From Marseilla massiliensis (lineage in GTDB: Bacteria > Bacteroidota > Bacteroidia > Bacteroidales > Bacteroidaceae): 46,535 bases of DNA. Location: NCBI RefSeq assembly GCF_016899955.1, contig NZ_JACJJL010000028.1, positions 1 to 46,535 of the forward strand, written 5' to 3'. Under the pieces are notes generated by a model, which was not told where the DNA came from, ran no database searches, and saw only the letters and a list, made by a program, of their open reading frames with translations. Made by a program: the position numbers and the translations under genes. Shown piece by piece: positions 26,244 through 33,812 of the stretch (positions are counted from its first letter, which is position 1; every line of letters begins with the position of its first letter).

Positions 26244-26561
26244 TTAAGCGATTACTTCCTTAATTCTGATTTCGGTGAACTGTGCGCGGTGGCCGTTCTT
26301 CTTGCGGTAGTCCTTGCGCCTTTTCATCTTGAACACGATGACCTTGTCACCCTTTACGAGCGGGGTGATTACCTCGCACACTACTTTTGCGCCGTCCACG
26401 GTGGGTGCGCCTACTTCCACGCTGCCGTCTTTGTCTACAAGCAGCACCTTCTCAAACTCAACAGCCTGACCCGCTTCCGAGTTCTTGATGTGGTGAACAA
26501 AGAGCTTCTTGCCCTGCTCAGCCTTGAACTGTTGACCGTTAATTTCTACGATTGCGTACAT
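26244..26561 (-). CDS. rplU: 50S ribosomal protein L21
   Basis: A 105-residue L21 (MYAIVEINGQQFKAEQGKKL; VFKMKRRKDYRKKNGHRAQF) that binds 23S rRNA in the large subunit. First gene of the rplU-rpmA pair, the order seen in nearly all bacteria. Its leader carries two small hairpins and a promoter, described separately. Confidence 0.97.
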   Translation of the reverse strand: MYAIVEINGQQFKAEQGKKLFVHHIKNSEAGQAVEFEKVLLVDKDGSVEVGAPTVDGAKVVCEVITPLVKGDKVIVFKMKRRKDYRKKNGHRAQFTEIRIKEVIA

Positions 26562-26584
26562 TATTTATTATGTTAAACGGTTTT

Positions 26585-26613
26585 TTCCGCAAGGCGGAAT
26601 GGCCTCATGCCAT
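26585..26613 (-). promoter_or_regulatory. Hairpins in the rplU leader
   Basis: Two adjoining small stems upstream of rplU: 26585-26590 with 26594-26599 (TTCCGC/GCGGAA) and 26599-26603 with 26609-26613 (ATGGC/GCCAT). They share position 26599, so they cannot both form in full. In other phyla rplU leaders bind their own ribosomal protein; whether these small stems do so is unknown. Confidence 0.35.
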
Positions 26614-26647
26614 CACTTTCTCAAGCCTCCACGGACTAAATCGGCCG

Positions 26648-26655
26648 CAAAGTTA
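26648..26655 (-). promoter_or_regulatory. Probable -7 element for rplU
   Basis: TAACTTTG on the minus strand (plus CAAAGTTA) fits TAnnTTTG and lies about 87 bases before the rplU ATG. No TTTG partner is visible at the right distance. Confidence 0.5.
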
Positions 26656-26732
26656 CTGCTTTTTTGTGAATAATGGGACGTATGGCTTATGGAATGAATT
26701 CGTGGTTAACCTTAATTAACTAAAAATGTCGA

Positions 26733-26826
26733 GGCAAAAAATAAAGCGACGATCCTCACAGACAATCGCTCTATATCTTATAGGTATTAGCCGTTTTAAG
26801 GTAAAAAGATTGTTTTCAGGATAACG
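26733..26826 (-). ncRNA. Candidate small RNA upstream of rplU
   Basis: A ~95-base minus-strand unit with no open frame. It has a perfect promoter (26831-26862) and a self-complementary body: 26818-26822 pairs with 26752-26756 and 26808-26813 pairs with 26762-26767, forming an 11-bp interrupted stem that closes a large AT-rich loop. A U-rich run (plus 26736-26745) ends it. rplU has its own -7 element 80 bases further on, so this is probably a separate transcript. The size and layout recall the Bacteroidales-1 RNA class as I remember it; I could not compare covariance models. It is too short to be a typical 6S RNA. Confidence 0.55.
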
Positions 26827-26830
26827 AGTG

Positions 26831-26862
26831 CAAATATACGAATTAATTTTGGCAACACCAAA
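26831..26862 (-). promoter_or_regulatory. Promoter of the candidate small RNA
   Basis: Minus strand TTTG (plus CAAA at 26859-26862), 20 bases, TATATTTG (plus CAAATATA at 26831-26838): a full match to the Bacteroidetes consensus, pointing away from the downstream ogt gene and towards rplU. Confidence 0.8.
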
Positions 26863-26869
26863 AGTTTTT

Positions 26870-27320
26870 ATTGCGTTTTTTCAATAAAATTTGTTGTGTG
26901 GGCACACGGCGGTTTCACGCTGTTTGATTGTGGCTGCCGTTCCTTTTGGCATGCCGTTTTTGCTCTGTTGTGGCTTGTTTGTTGTGTCATTCGGTCGTTA
27001 TGGCTTCTCCGGGGTGTTTTTAGGGGGTGCTTTTCGTCTTGGCTTATGGCTTTCCCGCCTGTGCCATTAGGGCGTTTGTTTGGCTTGTATGCTATGGCGC
27101 TTGCCAACTGGCTGTGTCTCAGGGTGTTGGCAATACGGCACTTTTGGCGTTGCAAAACGGCATGTTTTGCAGTCTGAAACGGCCTGTACTGAGGGGCGAT
27201 ATGGGTCGTATTGCTATTGCGGTTTGCCGGTTGCAGCCGGGCGGTGGTGTGTTGGCTTTGCGCAATGCGCTTGGTTTCAGCGCCGGCTGTGCGCTGTGTG
27301 TGCCACTTTTCTCACAGATG
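26870..27320. other. Long intergenic region without a recognisable gene
   Basis: About 450 bases between the candidate small RNA and the ogt promoter. Plus-strand open frames run through it (one joined to ogt) but their translations are Cys/Trp-rich and unlike any family. It holds an 8-base inverted repeat at 27151-27158 and 27164-27171 (TGCAAAAC/GTTTTGCA) and many GGC/GCC words. Confidence 0.5.
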
Positions 27321-27321
27321 T

Positions 27322-27353
27322 GTTGCCTGTGTGGCCGAAAAGATGTATATTTG
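27322..27353 (+). promoter_or_regulatory. Promoter of the MGMT gene pair
   Basis: GTTG at 27322-27325 (3 of 4), 20 bases, TATATTTG at 27346-27353 (full -7 match). The predicted start near 27358 leaves a leader of about 65 bases before ATG 27425, which rules out the long N-terminal extension of the open frame. Confidence 0.7.
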
Positions 27354-27424
27354 CGTGCGCTGTTTCCCCAAGGGTCTTGGCGCTCTGTGCGTTTGTGTTT
27401 AATGTAAATTATGCAACAATAATA

Positions 27425-27946
27425 ATGTCAACATCAAGTAATATTGCGATTGTGAGTTACCAATCGCCCTGCGGCAAACTTTTGCTCGGGGCTTTCGACG
27501 GTCGCCTGTGCCTTTGCGCGTGGGCCCGTGAGCTGCATCCCGGGCGTGCGCAGGCCAGTTTGGAGCGTCGCTTGGGTGTCGGTGCCTGTGAAATGGCTTC
27601 GCCGGTGACAACCGAGGCGGCCTTGCAGCTCGACGAGTATTTTGCAGGCAACCGCGTTGCCTTTACCGTGCCATTGATGCTGGTGGGCACCGAGTTCCAG
27701 CAAGAGGTGTGGCGGCAGTTGATGTCGGTGCCCTATGGGCATACCGTGTCTTACGGGTGCCTGGCCCAACTTCTGGGCCGCTCCGGTGCAAGCAGGGCGG
27801 TCGCAAACGCCAACGGGGCCAATCCTGTTTCCATTTTCGTTCCATGCCACAGGGTGGTGGGGGCCGACGGCTCGCTCACCGGTTATGCCGGAGGCATCGA
27901 CGCGAAACGCTTTCTGCTCGGGGTTGAGGGGAGGGCGAACCTATGA
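27425..27946 (+). CDS. ogt: Methylated-DNA-protein-cysteine methyltransferase
   Basis: A 173-residue suicide repair protein that removes alkyl groups from O6 of guanine. It has an N-terminal domain (SPCGKLLLGAFDGRLCLCAW), the helix-turn-helix region FQQEVWRQLMSVPYGHTVSY, the Arg finger segment ASRAVANANGANP and the active site PCHRVVG with acceptor Cys141. Start ATG 27425 follows the promoter and begins a normal Ogt N-terminus. The last four bases overlap the start of a second, shorter MGMT-family gene. Confidence 0.95.
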   Translation: MSTSSNIAIVSYQSPCGKLLLGAFDGRLCLCAWARELHPGRAQASLERRLGVGACEMASPVTTEAALQLDEYFAGNRVAFTVPLMLVGTEFQQEVWRQLMSVPYGHTVSYGCLAQLLGRSGASRAVANANGANPVSIFVPCHRVVGADGSLTGYAGGIDAKRFLLGVEGRANL

Positions 27947-28266
27947 AGCCCGATGCTTGCGAGTTCAGGCGTGCGGTGTGCGAAGTAGTGGCGGCCATCC
28001 CCGCCGGCATGGTGGCCACGTATGGCCAGGTGGCTTGTCTTGCCGGTTGGCCCAGCCATGCCCGCATGGTGGGCCGGGTGCTCAGCTGTGTCGGGGCGGG
28101 CGAGGGCATACCTTGCCACAGGGTGGTCGGCGCTTCGGGCCGTACGGCTCCGTGCTGGCCAGGCCAGGCTGCTGCGCTCAGGGCCGAAGGTGTGGCCTTT
28201 CGGGCAAACGGCCATGTCGACATGAAGCGTTGCCAGTGGGACGCCTCGGCCCTGCTGCCTTTATGA
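27943..28266 (+). CDS. Short MGMT-family (alkyltransferase-like) protein
   Basis: A 107-residue protein consisting only of the DNA-binding MGMT domain: FRRAVCEVVAAIPAGMVATY for the helix-turn-helix, then SHARMVGRVLSC and IPCHRVVGASG. The Asn hinge segment NP found before the active site in Ogt is missing and replaced by GAGEG, as in alkyltransferase-like (ATL) proteins. ATLs usually have Trp at the acceptor position; this one keeps Cys58. It may therefore be a minimal transferase or an ATL that retains Cys. ATGA overlap with ogt indicates translational coupling. Confidence 0.85.
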   Translation: MKPDACEFRRAVCEVVAAIPAGMVATYGQVACLAGWPSHARMVGRVLSCVGAGEGIPCHRVVGASGRTAPCWPGQAAALRAEGVAFRANGHVDMKRCQWDASALLPL

Positions 28267-28299
28267 GCGTTCCGCCCTGGGCAGTATGCCCGTCATTCA

Positions 28300-28331
28300 T
28301 TTGTTTTTCACGCGGATTTTGCGTATCTTTG
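28300..28331 (+). promoter_or_regulatory. Promoter of nspC
   Basis: TTTG at 28300-28303, 20 bases, TATCTTTG at 28324-28331: a full consensus match. Leader of about 65 bases before ATG 28402. Confidence 0.85.
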
Positions 28332-28401
28332 CGGCGGCTTTCCTGCGGCAACAAACTTGGCAGGGCAAGCCGGAAGTTAAACCATTGCAGCAAAATAAAT
28401 C

Positions 28402-29565
28402 ATGAAAGTTGACGCAACAACGTTTGAAGGTATGCATACACCTATTTATATATTAGAGGAAACGCTGTTGAGGCGTAACCTCCAGTTGATATCCGATGTG
28501 GCCAGGCGGGCCGATGCCGAGATTATACTGGCATTTAAGGCATACGCCTTGTGGAAGACGTTCCCCGTGTTCAGGGAATACATACACTCTACCACAGCGA
28601 GCTCATTGAGCGAGGCCAGGCTTGCCTTCGATGAGTTCGGGGCGCCGGCGCACACGTTCTCGCCGGCGTATACCGACGCCGAGATCGACGAGATAGCCCG
28701 GTGCTCCAGTCACATCACGTTTAATTCGCTGACACAGTATGCCAGATATTCGTCTCGCGTGCGCGATGTAAACCCACAGCTCTCGCTTGGGCTGCGCATA
28801 AACCCGGGCTACTCGGAGGTCGGCACAATGCTTTATAATCCGTGTGCGCCCGGAACCCGCTTCGGCATATCGCCCGACAAGCTCCCCGAACGGCTTCCCG
28901 AGGGGGTCGATGGCTTTCATTGCCACTGCCATTGCGAGAGCGGGGCAGACGTGTTTGCGCGTACATTGGTGCATATCGAGGATAAGTTTTCAAAGTGGTT
29001 CCCTCAGTTGAGGTGGATAAACTTTGGCGGCGGGCATCTCATGACGCGCGAGGGGTACGACACAGACCTGCTTGTCGATACCATCAGGGGATTCCATTCT
29101 CGTTACCCCAACCTGGATGTCATACTTGAGCCGGGCAGCGCTTTCGCATGGCGTACGGGCAGCCTGGTGTCACATGTGGTTGACGTGGTGGAAGACCAAG
29201 GCATAAAAACGGCCATACTCGACGTTAGCTTTACATGCCACATGCCCGATTGCCTGGAGATGCCATACCACCCCGAGGTGAGGGGGGCGCAGCTGTTGCC
29301 GCTTGAGGCGGCATGTGAGCCTTGCACATACAGGCTTGGGGGCAACAGCTGCCTGGCCGGCGACTTTATGGGGGCGTGGCGTTTTCAGAAGCCGCTCGCC
29401 GTGGGCGATACCGTGGTTTTTGAAGACATGCTCCATTATACCACCGTCAAGACCACGATGTTCAACGGTATTTCGCATCCTGCAATAGGCTTCCTGCATG
29501 CAGACGGAAATCTCGAAATTATGCGCTCTTTTGGGTATGAAGACTACAAAAAACGCATGAATTGA
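28402..29565 (+). CDS. nspC: Carboxynorspermidine decarboxylase
   Basis: PLP enzyme of the fold-III decarboxylase family that makes spermidine (or norspermidine) from its carboxy form, the route used by gut Bacteroidetes instead of S-adenosylmethionine decarboxylase. The 387-residue protein has the PLP lysine in AFKAYALWK (Lys46), the glycine loop region INFGGGHLM and CHMPDCLEMPY towards the C-terminus. Length and motifs match NspC. The partner carboxyspermidine dehydrogenase is not in the window. It stands alone, with its own promoter, and is followed directly by a tRNA cluster with a separate promoter. Confidence 0.93.
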   Translation: MKVDATTFEGMHTPIYILEETLLRRNLQLISDVARRADAEIILAFKAYALWKTFPVFREYIHSTTASSLSEARLAFDEFGAPAHTFSPAYTDAEIDEIARCSSHITFNSLTQYARYSSRVRDVNPQLSLGLRINPGYSEVGTMLYNPCAPGTRFGISPDKLPERLPEGVDGFHCHCHCESGADVFARTLVHIEDKFSKWFPQLRWINFGGGHLMTREGYDTDLLVDTIRGFHSRYPNLDVILEPGSAFAWRTGSLVSHVVDVVEDQGIKTAILDVSFTCHMPDCLEMPYHPEVRGAQLLPLEAACEPCTYRLGGNSCLAGDFMGAWRFQKPLAVGDTVVFEDMLHYTTVKTTMFNGISHPAIGFLHADGNLEIMRSFGYEDYKKRMN

Positions 29566-29594
29566 AAAAAAACGAGAAAAAAGTTGCCGAAAAT

Positions 29595-29625
29595 TTTGCA
29601 GGTTTCAAAAAAAGTCGTACCTTTG
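29595..29625 (+). promoter_or_regulatory. Promoter of the tRNA Gly-Leu-Leu-Gly cluster
   Basis: TTTG at 29595-29598, 19 bases, TACCTTTG at 29618-29625. The tRNA-Asp promoter at 42135 has the same -7 word, the same spacing and an A-rich spacer, so the two look alike beyond the consensus. Confidence 0.85.
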
Positions 29626-29668
29626 CACCGCGTTAAGAGAAACGCTCCTTACAAAAGGAAATGCAAAA

Positions 29669-29741
<73 letters not shown>

Positions 29742-29789
29742 CGACATTATGTACAAAAGAGTTTTTGAGCACGGGATGCTCAAGCAAAA

Positions 29790-29871
29790 GCCCAGGTGGC
29801 GGAATTGGTAGACGCGCACGTTTCAGGTGCGTGTGCCGCGAGGCGTGCAGGTTCGAGTCCTGTTCTGGGCA
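29790..29871 (+). tRNA. tRNA-Leu (anticodon CAG)
   Basis: Class II tRNA of 82 bases: acceptor GCCCAGG with TCTGGGC, D arm TGGCGGAATTGGTAGACGCG, anticodon stem CACGT/GCGTG around loop TTCAGGT, variable arm TGCCGCGAGGCGT, T arm with GTTCGAGTC, discriminator A. CCA is not encoded. Confidence 0.96.
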
Positions 29872-29890
29872 CTCTTTTTTCTTGTTTGAT

Positions 29891-29977
29891 GGAGAGGTGG
29901 CGGAATTGGTAGACGCGCTACTTTGAGGGGGTAGTGTTAATTGCGACGTGGGAGTTCGAGTCTCCTCCTCTTCACCA
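29891..29977 (+). tRNA. tRNA-Leu (anticodon GAG), CCA encoded
   Basis: Class II tRNA: acceptor GGAGAGG with CCTCTTC, anticodon stem CTACT/GGTAG around loop TTGAGGG, long variable arm, T arm GGGAGTTCGAGTCTCC, discriminator A at 29974 and an encoded CCA at 29975-29977, unlike the neighbouring tRNAs. Confidence 0.95.
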
Positions 29978-29983
29978 TTTTTC

Positions 29984-30056
<73 letters not shown>

Positions 30057-30092
30057 CTTCTTTTATTTTACTCAGAAAAACAACATTACCAA

Positions 30093-30638
30093 ATGAATTT
30101 GTACTTAAGATATTTCGATAGGGAGATTTTAGTCCATAATGTAGATGATGCCATCGACTTCTTGGCAAGTATTGATGAAATTGGCATGAATCCCATGTTG
30201 GAGGAAGATATCCGTGAGTACGCAGCGAGTGATGTGTATTACCCAAAGCGTTACAAGATACGTCCACGTGTATATTTCATTATAATCAAGACCGAGGCAG
30301 CTACCATGCTCGACTTCAAGGAGAAGCGTGCGTTGCACAGCGTTTCGCCTGCCAACGACCGCGAGAAGATAGTGTCACCGGTAATAGCCCACCTCAACGA
30401 GGAGCTTCCAGGGTGGTATGAGGGCGTGATTGATTTCAAACGCGTGCTTCAGGTGCCCGGCACCGGCAAGTTCCAGTACCGCGATACGCATTTTGTTGCC
30501 CAGTGCAAGGCCGTCTCGGGCATGGATTGCTACAACCGTATAGTCGAGCATCTGCGCCAGCGTGTAGACAGTCGCAGCCAGTTTCCGTCGGCAAAAGGCA
30601 AGAATTTCAAGTTCCGCTACTTGGGGCAATGCAAGTAA
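30093..30638 (+). CDS. Conserved protein of unknown function
   Basis: A 181-residue soluble protein starting at ATG 30093; the open frame continues upstream through the tRNA-Gly gene, which cannot be coding. It is basic at the C-terminus (AKGKNFKFRYLGQCK) with mixed alpha/beta content and a helix of acidic residues near the start (DDAIDFLASIDEIGMNPML). No membrane segment or signal peptide. I do not recognise the family, although the composition and codon use look like a native gene. It lies between the tRNAs and ssb, about 60 bases before the latter. Confidence 0.75.
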   Translation: MNLYLRYFDREILVHNVDDAIDFLASIDEIGMNPMLEEDIREYAASDVYYPKRYKIRPRVYFIIIKTEAATMLDFKEKRALHSVSPANDREKIVSPVIAHLNEELPGWYEGVIDFKRVLQVPGTGKFQYRDTHFVAQCKAVSGMDCYNRIVEHLRQRVDSRSQFPSAKGKNFKFRYLGQCK

Positions 30639-30697
30639 TGCTTCATTGGCTCTGTGTGCTTGTTGAGTTTTCTTGTTCATCCTGATTAGGTTTTGTC

Positions 30698-31123
30698 ATG
30701 AATAAGGTGATGCTTATTGGTAATGTGGGCAGGGAACCTGAAGTAAGGTACGTTGACCAAGGGGTGGCCGTGGCCAGGCTTACGATGGCTACGACCGAGC
30801 GCGGCTACGTGCTCCAGAATGGAACACAGGTGCCAGAGCGCACAGACTGGCATAATGTTGTTTTGTGGAGGCGGCTTGCCGAGATTGTAGAGAAGTATGT
30901 ACACAAGGGCGACAAGCTCTATGTTGAGGGGCGCATACGGTATACCACGTATAACGACAAGCACGGTGTAAAGCACAATGTGACCGAGGTTTGGGCCGAG
31001 AACATAGAGTTGCTGAGCGTCAGGCCTCGCCCCGCGGCAAGCGATGGGGGCGCTGCAGCCCGGCCGTCGCAGCCCGATGGTGGCTCCGTTACGGCTGAGG
31101 ATAGCCAGAACCCGCCGTTTTGA
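30698..31123 (+). CDS. ssb: Single-stranded DNA-binding protein
   Basis: A 141-residue SSB with an OB fold (MNKVMLIGNVGREPEVRYVD; RTDWHNVVLWRRLAEIVEKY; GDKLYVEGRIRYTTYNDKHG) and a Gly/Ala/Pro-rich linker ending in EDSQNPPF, the acidic-hydrophobic tip that recruits repair and replication partners. Length is at the short end for the family. Followed by a strong terminator. Confidence 0.95.
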   Translation: MNKVMLIGNVGREPEVRYVDQGVAVARLTMATTERGYVLQNGTQVPERTDWHNVVLWRRLAEIVEKYVHKGDKLYVEGRIRYTTYNDKHGVKHNVTEVWAENIELLSVRPRPAASDGGAAARPSQPDGGSVTAEDSQNPPF

Positions 31124-31154
31124 GGGTTGCCGCAGGGGGCGGTAAAGATATGAA

Positions 31155-31217
31155 AAAGACATTGGCAAGTCTTCGCTTACGCTCGGTAAGCAGGCTTTGC
31201 CAATGTCTTTGTTTTTT
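31155..31217 (+). terminator. Terminator of ssb, possibly bidirectional
   Basis: Outer stem 31155-31168 with 31197-31210, inner hairpin 31174-31190, then TTTTTT at 31212-31217. The 5' arm is preceded by AAA, so on the minus strand it could also end the xus-like operon. Confidence 0.88.
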
Positions 31218-31240
31218 GGTAATGGCGCCGTTGCGGGCTT

Positions 31241-32368
31241 TCAGCTGTTTTTCTTTCGTCTGGCCATCATCCGTTTTATCCACAGATAGTAGCCTGTCAG
31301 GGGCAATATAGCGCCAATCAAAGCCATGATGAAATAGATAACCTTTGTTGTCGGGCCCCCCCAAGCTCCGGTGTGGAAGGCATAAAACCATCCTTTTAAC
31401 TTGGCCTCGCGTGGAGTTTCGCCCCATGTCGTTATGCTTTTCACGAGTCCGTCCTTGGTGTTGAACGTCAGTTTGTCCACGTGCCTGAGGTATCCTTCGC
31501 CGTTCTTGCTCACCTGTGCGGTGCCATTGGCAATCGTTATCGACGAGTAGTCGCCCGAGTATAGGGCTGCAATGTTGCGTGCCGCCTTGTCCCATGCGGT
31601 GTAGTCGGTTTGGGGTTTGCCGGCCTTCGTTTTTCCATTCTTGCTGTTGTTGTCGGCCCGTGCGTGGCTTTGCTTTTGCGTGTCGGCTCCAAACATGCCG
31701 TAGACGGCCGTCCTGTACCATCCGAACGACCATGTGAGGCCTGTCAAAGCCATGACGAGCAAGACCAGGGTAGAGTAGAAGCCCAGCGCCACATGGCAGT
31801 CATACCATAGCCGTCGCCACCCTTTGGTGCAGGAAACCCGCAGCCGGTGCTTCAATGCTTTCCTGTTTTTGGGCCACCATACGACCAACCCCGACAGTAG
31901 GATGATGGCCATGACCAGAGTTGAAACCCCGACAATGGTCTTGCCGGCCGTTTTGTCGCCTTTCTTAGGCGGCACGTCCATGAGCCAACGGTGCAGCTGT
32001 CGCACGGTCTGGAAGAACGGATGGCTTTCCGGCCACCCCAATACTTCGCCGGTGTATTGGTTTACACAGAGCGAGCGCTTGCGTAAGTTGCTGAACGTTA
32101 CTTGGTAAGAGCGGTCTTTTTCAGCCGGAATGATGATGCTGGCAATGCTCAGCGAGTCGTCTACCTGTTCGCTTACGCGGTGCGCTATTGTTGCAATGTC
32201 GAGCGCCCTTGCGTTTTCAGGAGGCTCAATCTCGTAGAGATGGCTGTTTATCGCATCATTGATTTCACGCTCAAAAACCAAGGCTGCCCCCGTCAGGCAG
32301 ATTATAGAGATAATCAGCCCGAAGGGGACAGAGAGCCAAAGGTGTATTTTTCTGAATGTCTTTTTCAT
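31241..32368 (-). CDS. xusC: PepSY-associated membrane protein (XusC-like)
   Basis: A 375-residue inner-membrane protein of the PepSY_TM family: first helix LSVPFGLIISIICLTGAALV, a periplasmic PepSY domain (IAHRVSEQVDDSLSIASIII), a second helix TIVGVSTLVMAIILLSGLVVWW, a third HVALGFYSTLVLLVMALTGL, and a last helix VIYFIMALIGAILPLTGYYLW. Conserved His (IHLWLS, LHRWLM, CHVALGF, FHTGAW) are spaced as in haem-binding ferric reductases. By synteny it is the third gene of a xusABC-like operon; in B. thetaiotaomicron XusC is thought to reduce or move iron across the inner membrane. Gene symbol by analogy. Confidence 0.8.
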   Translation of the reverse strand: MKKTFRKIHLWLSVPFGLIISIICLTGAALVFEREINDAINSHLYEIEPPENARALDIATIAHRVSEQVDDSLSIASIIIPAEKDRSYQVTFSNLRKRSLCVNQYTGEVLGWPESHPFFQTVRQLHRWLMDVPPKKGDKTAGKTIVGVSTLVMAIILLSGLVVWWPKNRKALKHRLRVSCTKGWRRLWYDCHVALGFYSTLVLLVMALTGLTWSFGWYRTAVYGMFGADTQKQSHARADNNSKNGKTKAGKPQTDYTAWDKAARNIAALYSGDYSSITIANGTAQVSKNGEGYLRHVDKLTFNTKDGLVKSITTWGETPREAKLKGWFYAFHTGAWGGPTTKVIYFIMALIGAILPLTGYYLWIKRMMARRKKNS

Positions 32369-32382
32369 TGTGCAGGCCTTGT

Positions 32383-33768
32383 TTATTGGTCTTCTTTAAG
32401 CAGGCTCACACCCAGGATAGACTCCGTGTTGACCTCCATGCCTCGCACGGCATTGCCGTCTTTGTCTATCGTGTAGAGCGCTGCGCGTGAGCCGTCGGCC
32501 AGTTGCATTTCGAAGGTGATGGTGTTGCGGCTTTCGTCGATGGCCACCGGCAGTGCGATGTCCTGTATCTCAGAGGGCGAGGGCAGACCGCTCACCTCGT
32601 TGTATTCCATTGTCTCGACGTCGAAAATGCCGAACTTCTTGTGCGACCCCTCGGCCACGCCGCTGTTGCCGGGCTCAGAGAATAGCTGAAGGCAAAACTT
32701 GTTGTCGCCTATATAGTAGCATCTCCATAGGTAGTGGCCTGTCTTTTCGGTCAGGTTAACGTAGTAGTCGCTGTCAATACCCACCGGCATCCCGTTGTCG
32801 ATGTTGCTTCCGCTTATCCTCAGCACGGCCGAAGGCATCTGCGGGGCGGTTTCGTCAGAGTTCTTGATTGTGCTCTGGCAGAACAGGTATATGTCGTCGC
32901 CCACCACTTCGATGCCCGTCTCAGTGCGCGATCGGTTGTTGCCTTTTATCTGTCCGGCCTCTTGTCCCGGGTGGTCGGCGCTCTTGCGCACAATCGTGTG
33001 TTGGTATTTCAGATACTCTTTCTGGCTGTCTTCTGGGTCAAACTCATATACGCCGATATACAGGTTGTTGGCCAGGTCGGTGCTGTAGGTGGCTTTTGCG
33101 CGTGTCGACTGGTCGTCGGGCTCTATGTGTTTTGTGCAGTAAGCCATCAGCACATAGTCTCCGTATCCTGCCAGGTCGCCCACTCCCCATGTCTCGCCTT
33201 CCATCAGGCTGGCCGGTTCGGCATCGAGGTTGTCGCAATCTATTATCCCGTCGACAACCGCGCGGTTGAAGTTTTCCAGTTCAATGAACTTCACGCGCTC
33301 ATAGTGTCCGTCGCCGGTCTGGTCGGAGAGCCCTATGAGGTAGTTTTTGAATATGCCCCTTGCCTTGACATCGCCATCGAGCGCCAGTCCGCTGCCGTGC
33401 TGCACCATGGTTCCGTCAGACAGTTTCCATGCCTTGGTGATATAGTCTGACGACGAGCCTCCCTGCGAAGGGTAGTTCATCCCAATCAGATATTTGTTGC
33501 CATAGTTCACGAAGTCGGGGTTGTTGCCGCTGAAGAAGATGCGGTTGTTGGTGTTGCTTGTAGCGTCGAGCAGCCCCGACGCAATGCTGTCAACCTGTTG
33601 CAGGTAGGCCCCGTTGCTCTCTCCCGAGCTGCTCATCACTATATACTGTTCGGTGCTGTTGCCGTTAGGCGGCGTTGTTGAGCCTGGGTTTGTGTCGTCG
33701 TCGCTGGTGCAGGCCGTTATGGCACACGCCAGCATGCCGAGGCCAATGAGTCTTAAGTCTTTTTTCAT
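32383..33768 (-). CDS. xusB: DUF4374 surface lipoprotein (XusB-like siderophore binder)
   Basis: A 461-residue lipoprotein. The lipobox ends at Cys20 (MLACAITAC) and is followed by TSDDDT, the acidic surface-export motif of Bacteroidetes lipoproteins, so it likely sits on the outside of the outer membrane. The rest is a beta-propeller-like DUF4374 domain (FSGNNPDFVNYGNKYLIGMN; GDDIYLFCQSTIKNSD). In B. thetaiotaomicron the DUF4374 protein XusB captures siderophores for the receptor XusA. 44 bases after the receptor gene and 14 bases before the PepSY gene. Confidence 0.82.
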   Translation of the reverse strand: MKKDLRLIGLGMLACAITACTSDDDTNPGSTTPPNGNSTEQYIVMSSSGESNGAYLQQVDSIASGLLDATSNTNNRIFFSGNNPDFVNYGNKYLIGMNYPSQGGSSSDYITKAWKLSDGTMVQHGSGLALDGDVKARGIFKNYLIGLSDQTGDGHYERVKFIELENFNRAVVDGIIDCDNLDAEPASLMEGETWGVGDLAGYGDYVLMAYCTKHIEPDDQSTRAKATYSTDLANNLYIGVYEFDPEDSQKEYLKYQHTIVRKSADHPGQEAGQIKGNNRSRTETGIEVVGDDIYLFCQSTIKNSDETAPQMPSAVLRISGSNIDNGMPVGIDSDYYVNLTEKTGHYLWRCYYIGDNKFCLQLFSEPGNSGVAEGSHKKFGIFDVETMEYNEVSGLPSPSEIQDIALPVAIDESRNTITFEMQLADGSRAALYTIDKDGNAVRGMEVNTESILGVSLLKEDQ

Positions 33769-33812
33769 TTGTCTTTAATGTTTATTGTTTTTTCAATGTC
33801 AGTGTCATTGTT

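Noticed and set aside
27080..27424. N-terminal extension of the ogt frame
   Set aside because: It crosses the predicted promoter and transcript start and shows no similarity to any domain; the normal Ogt N-terminus begins at 27425.
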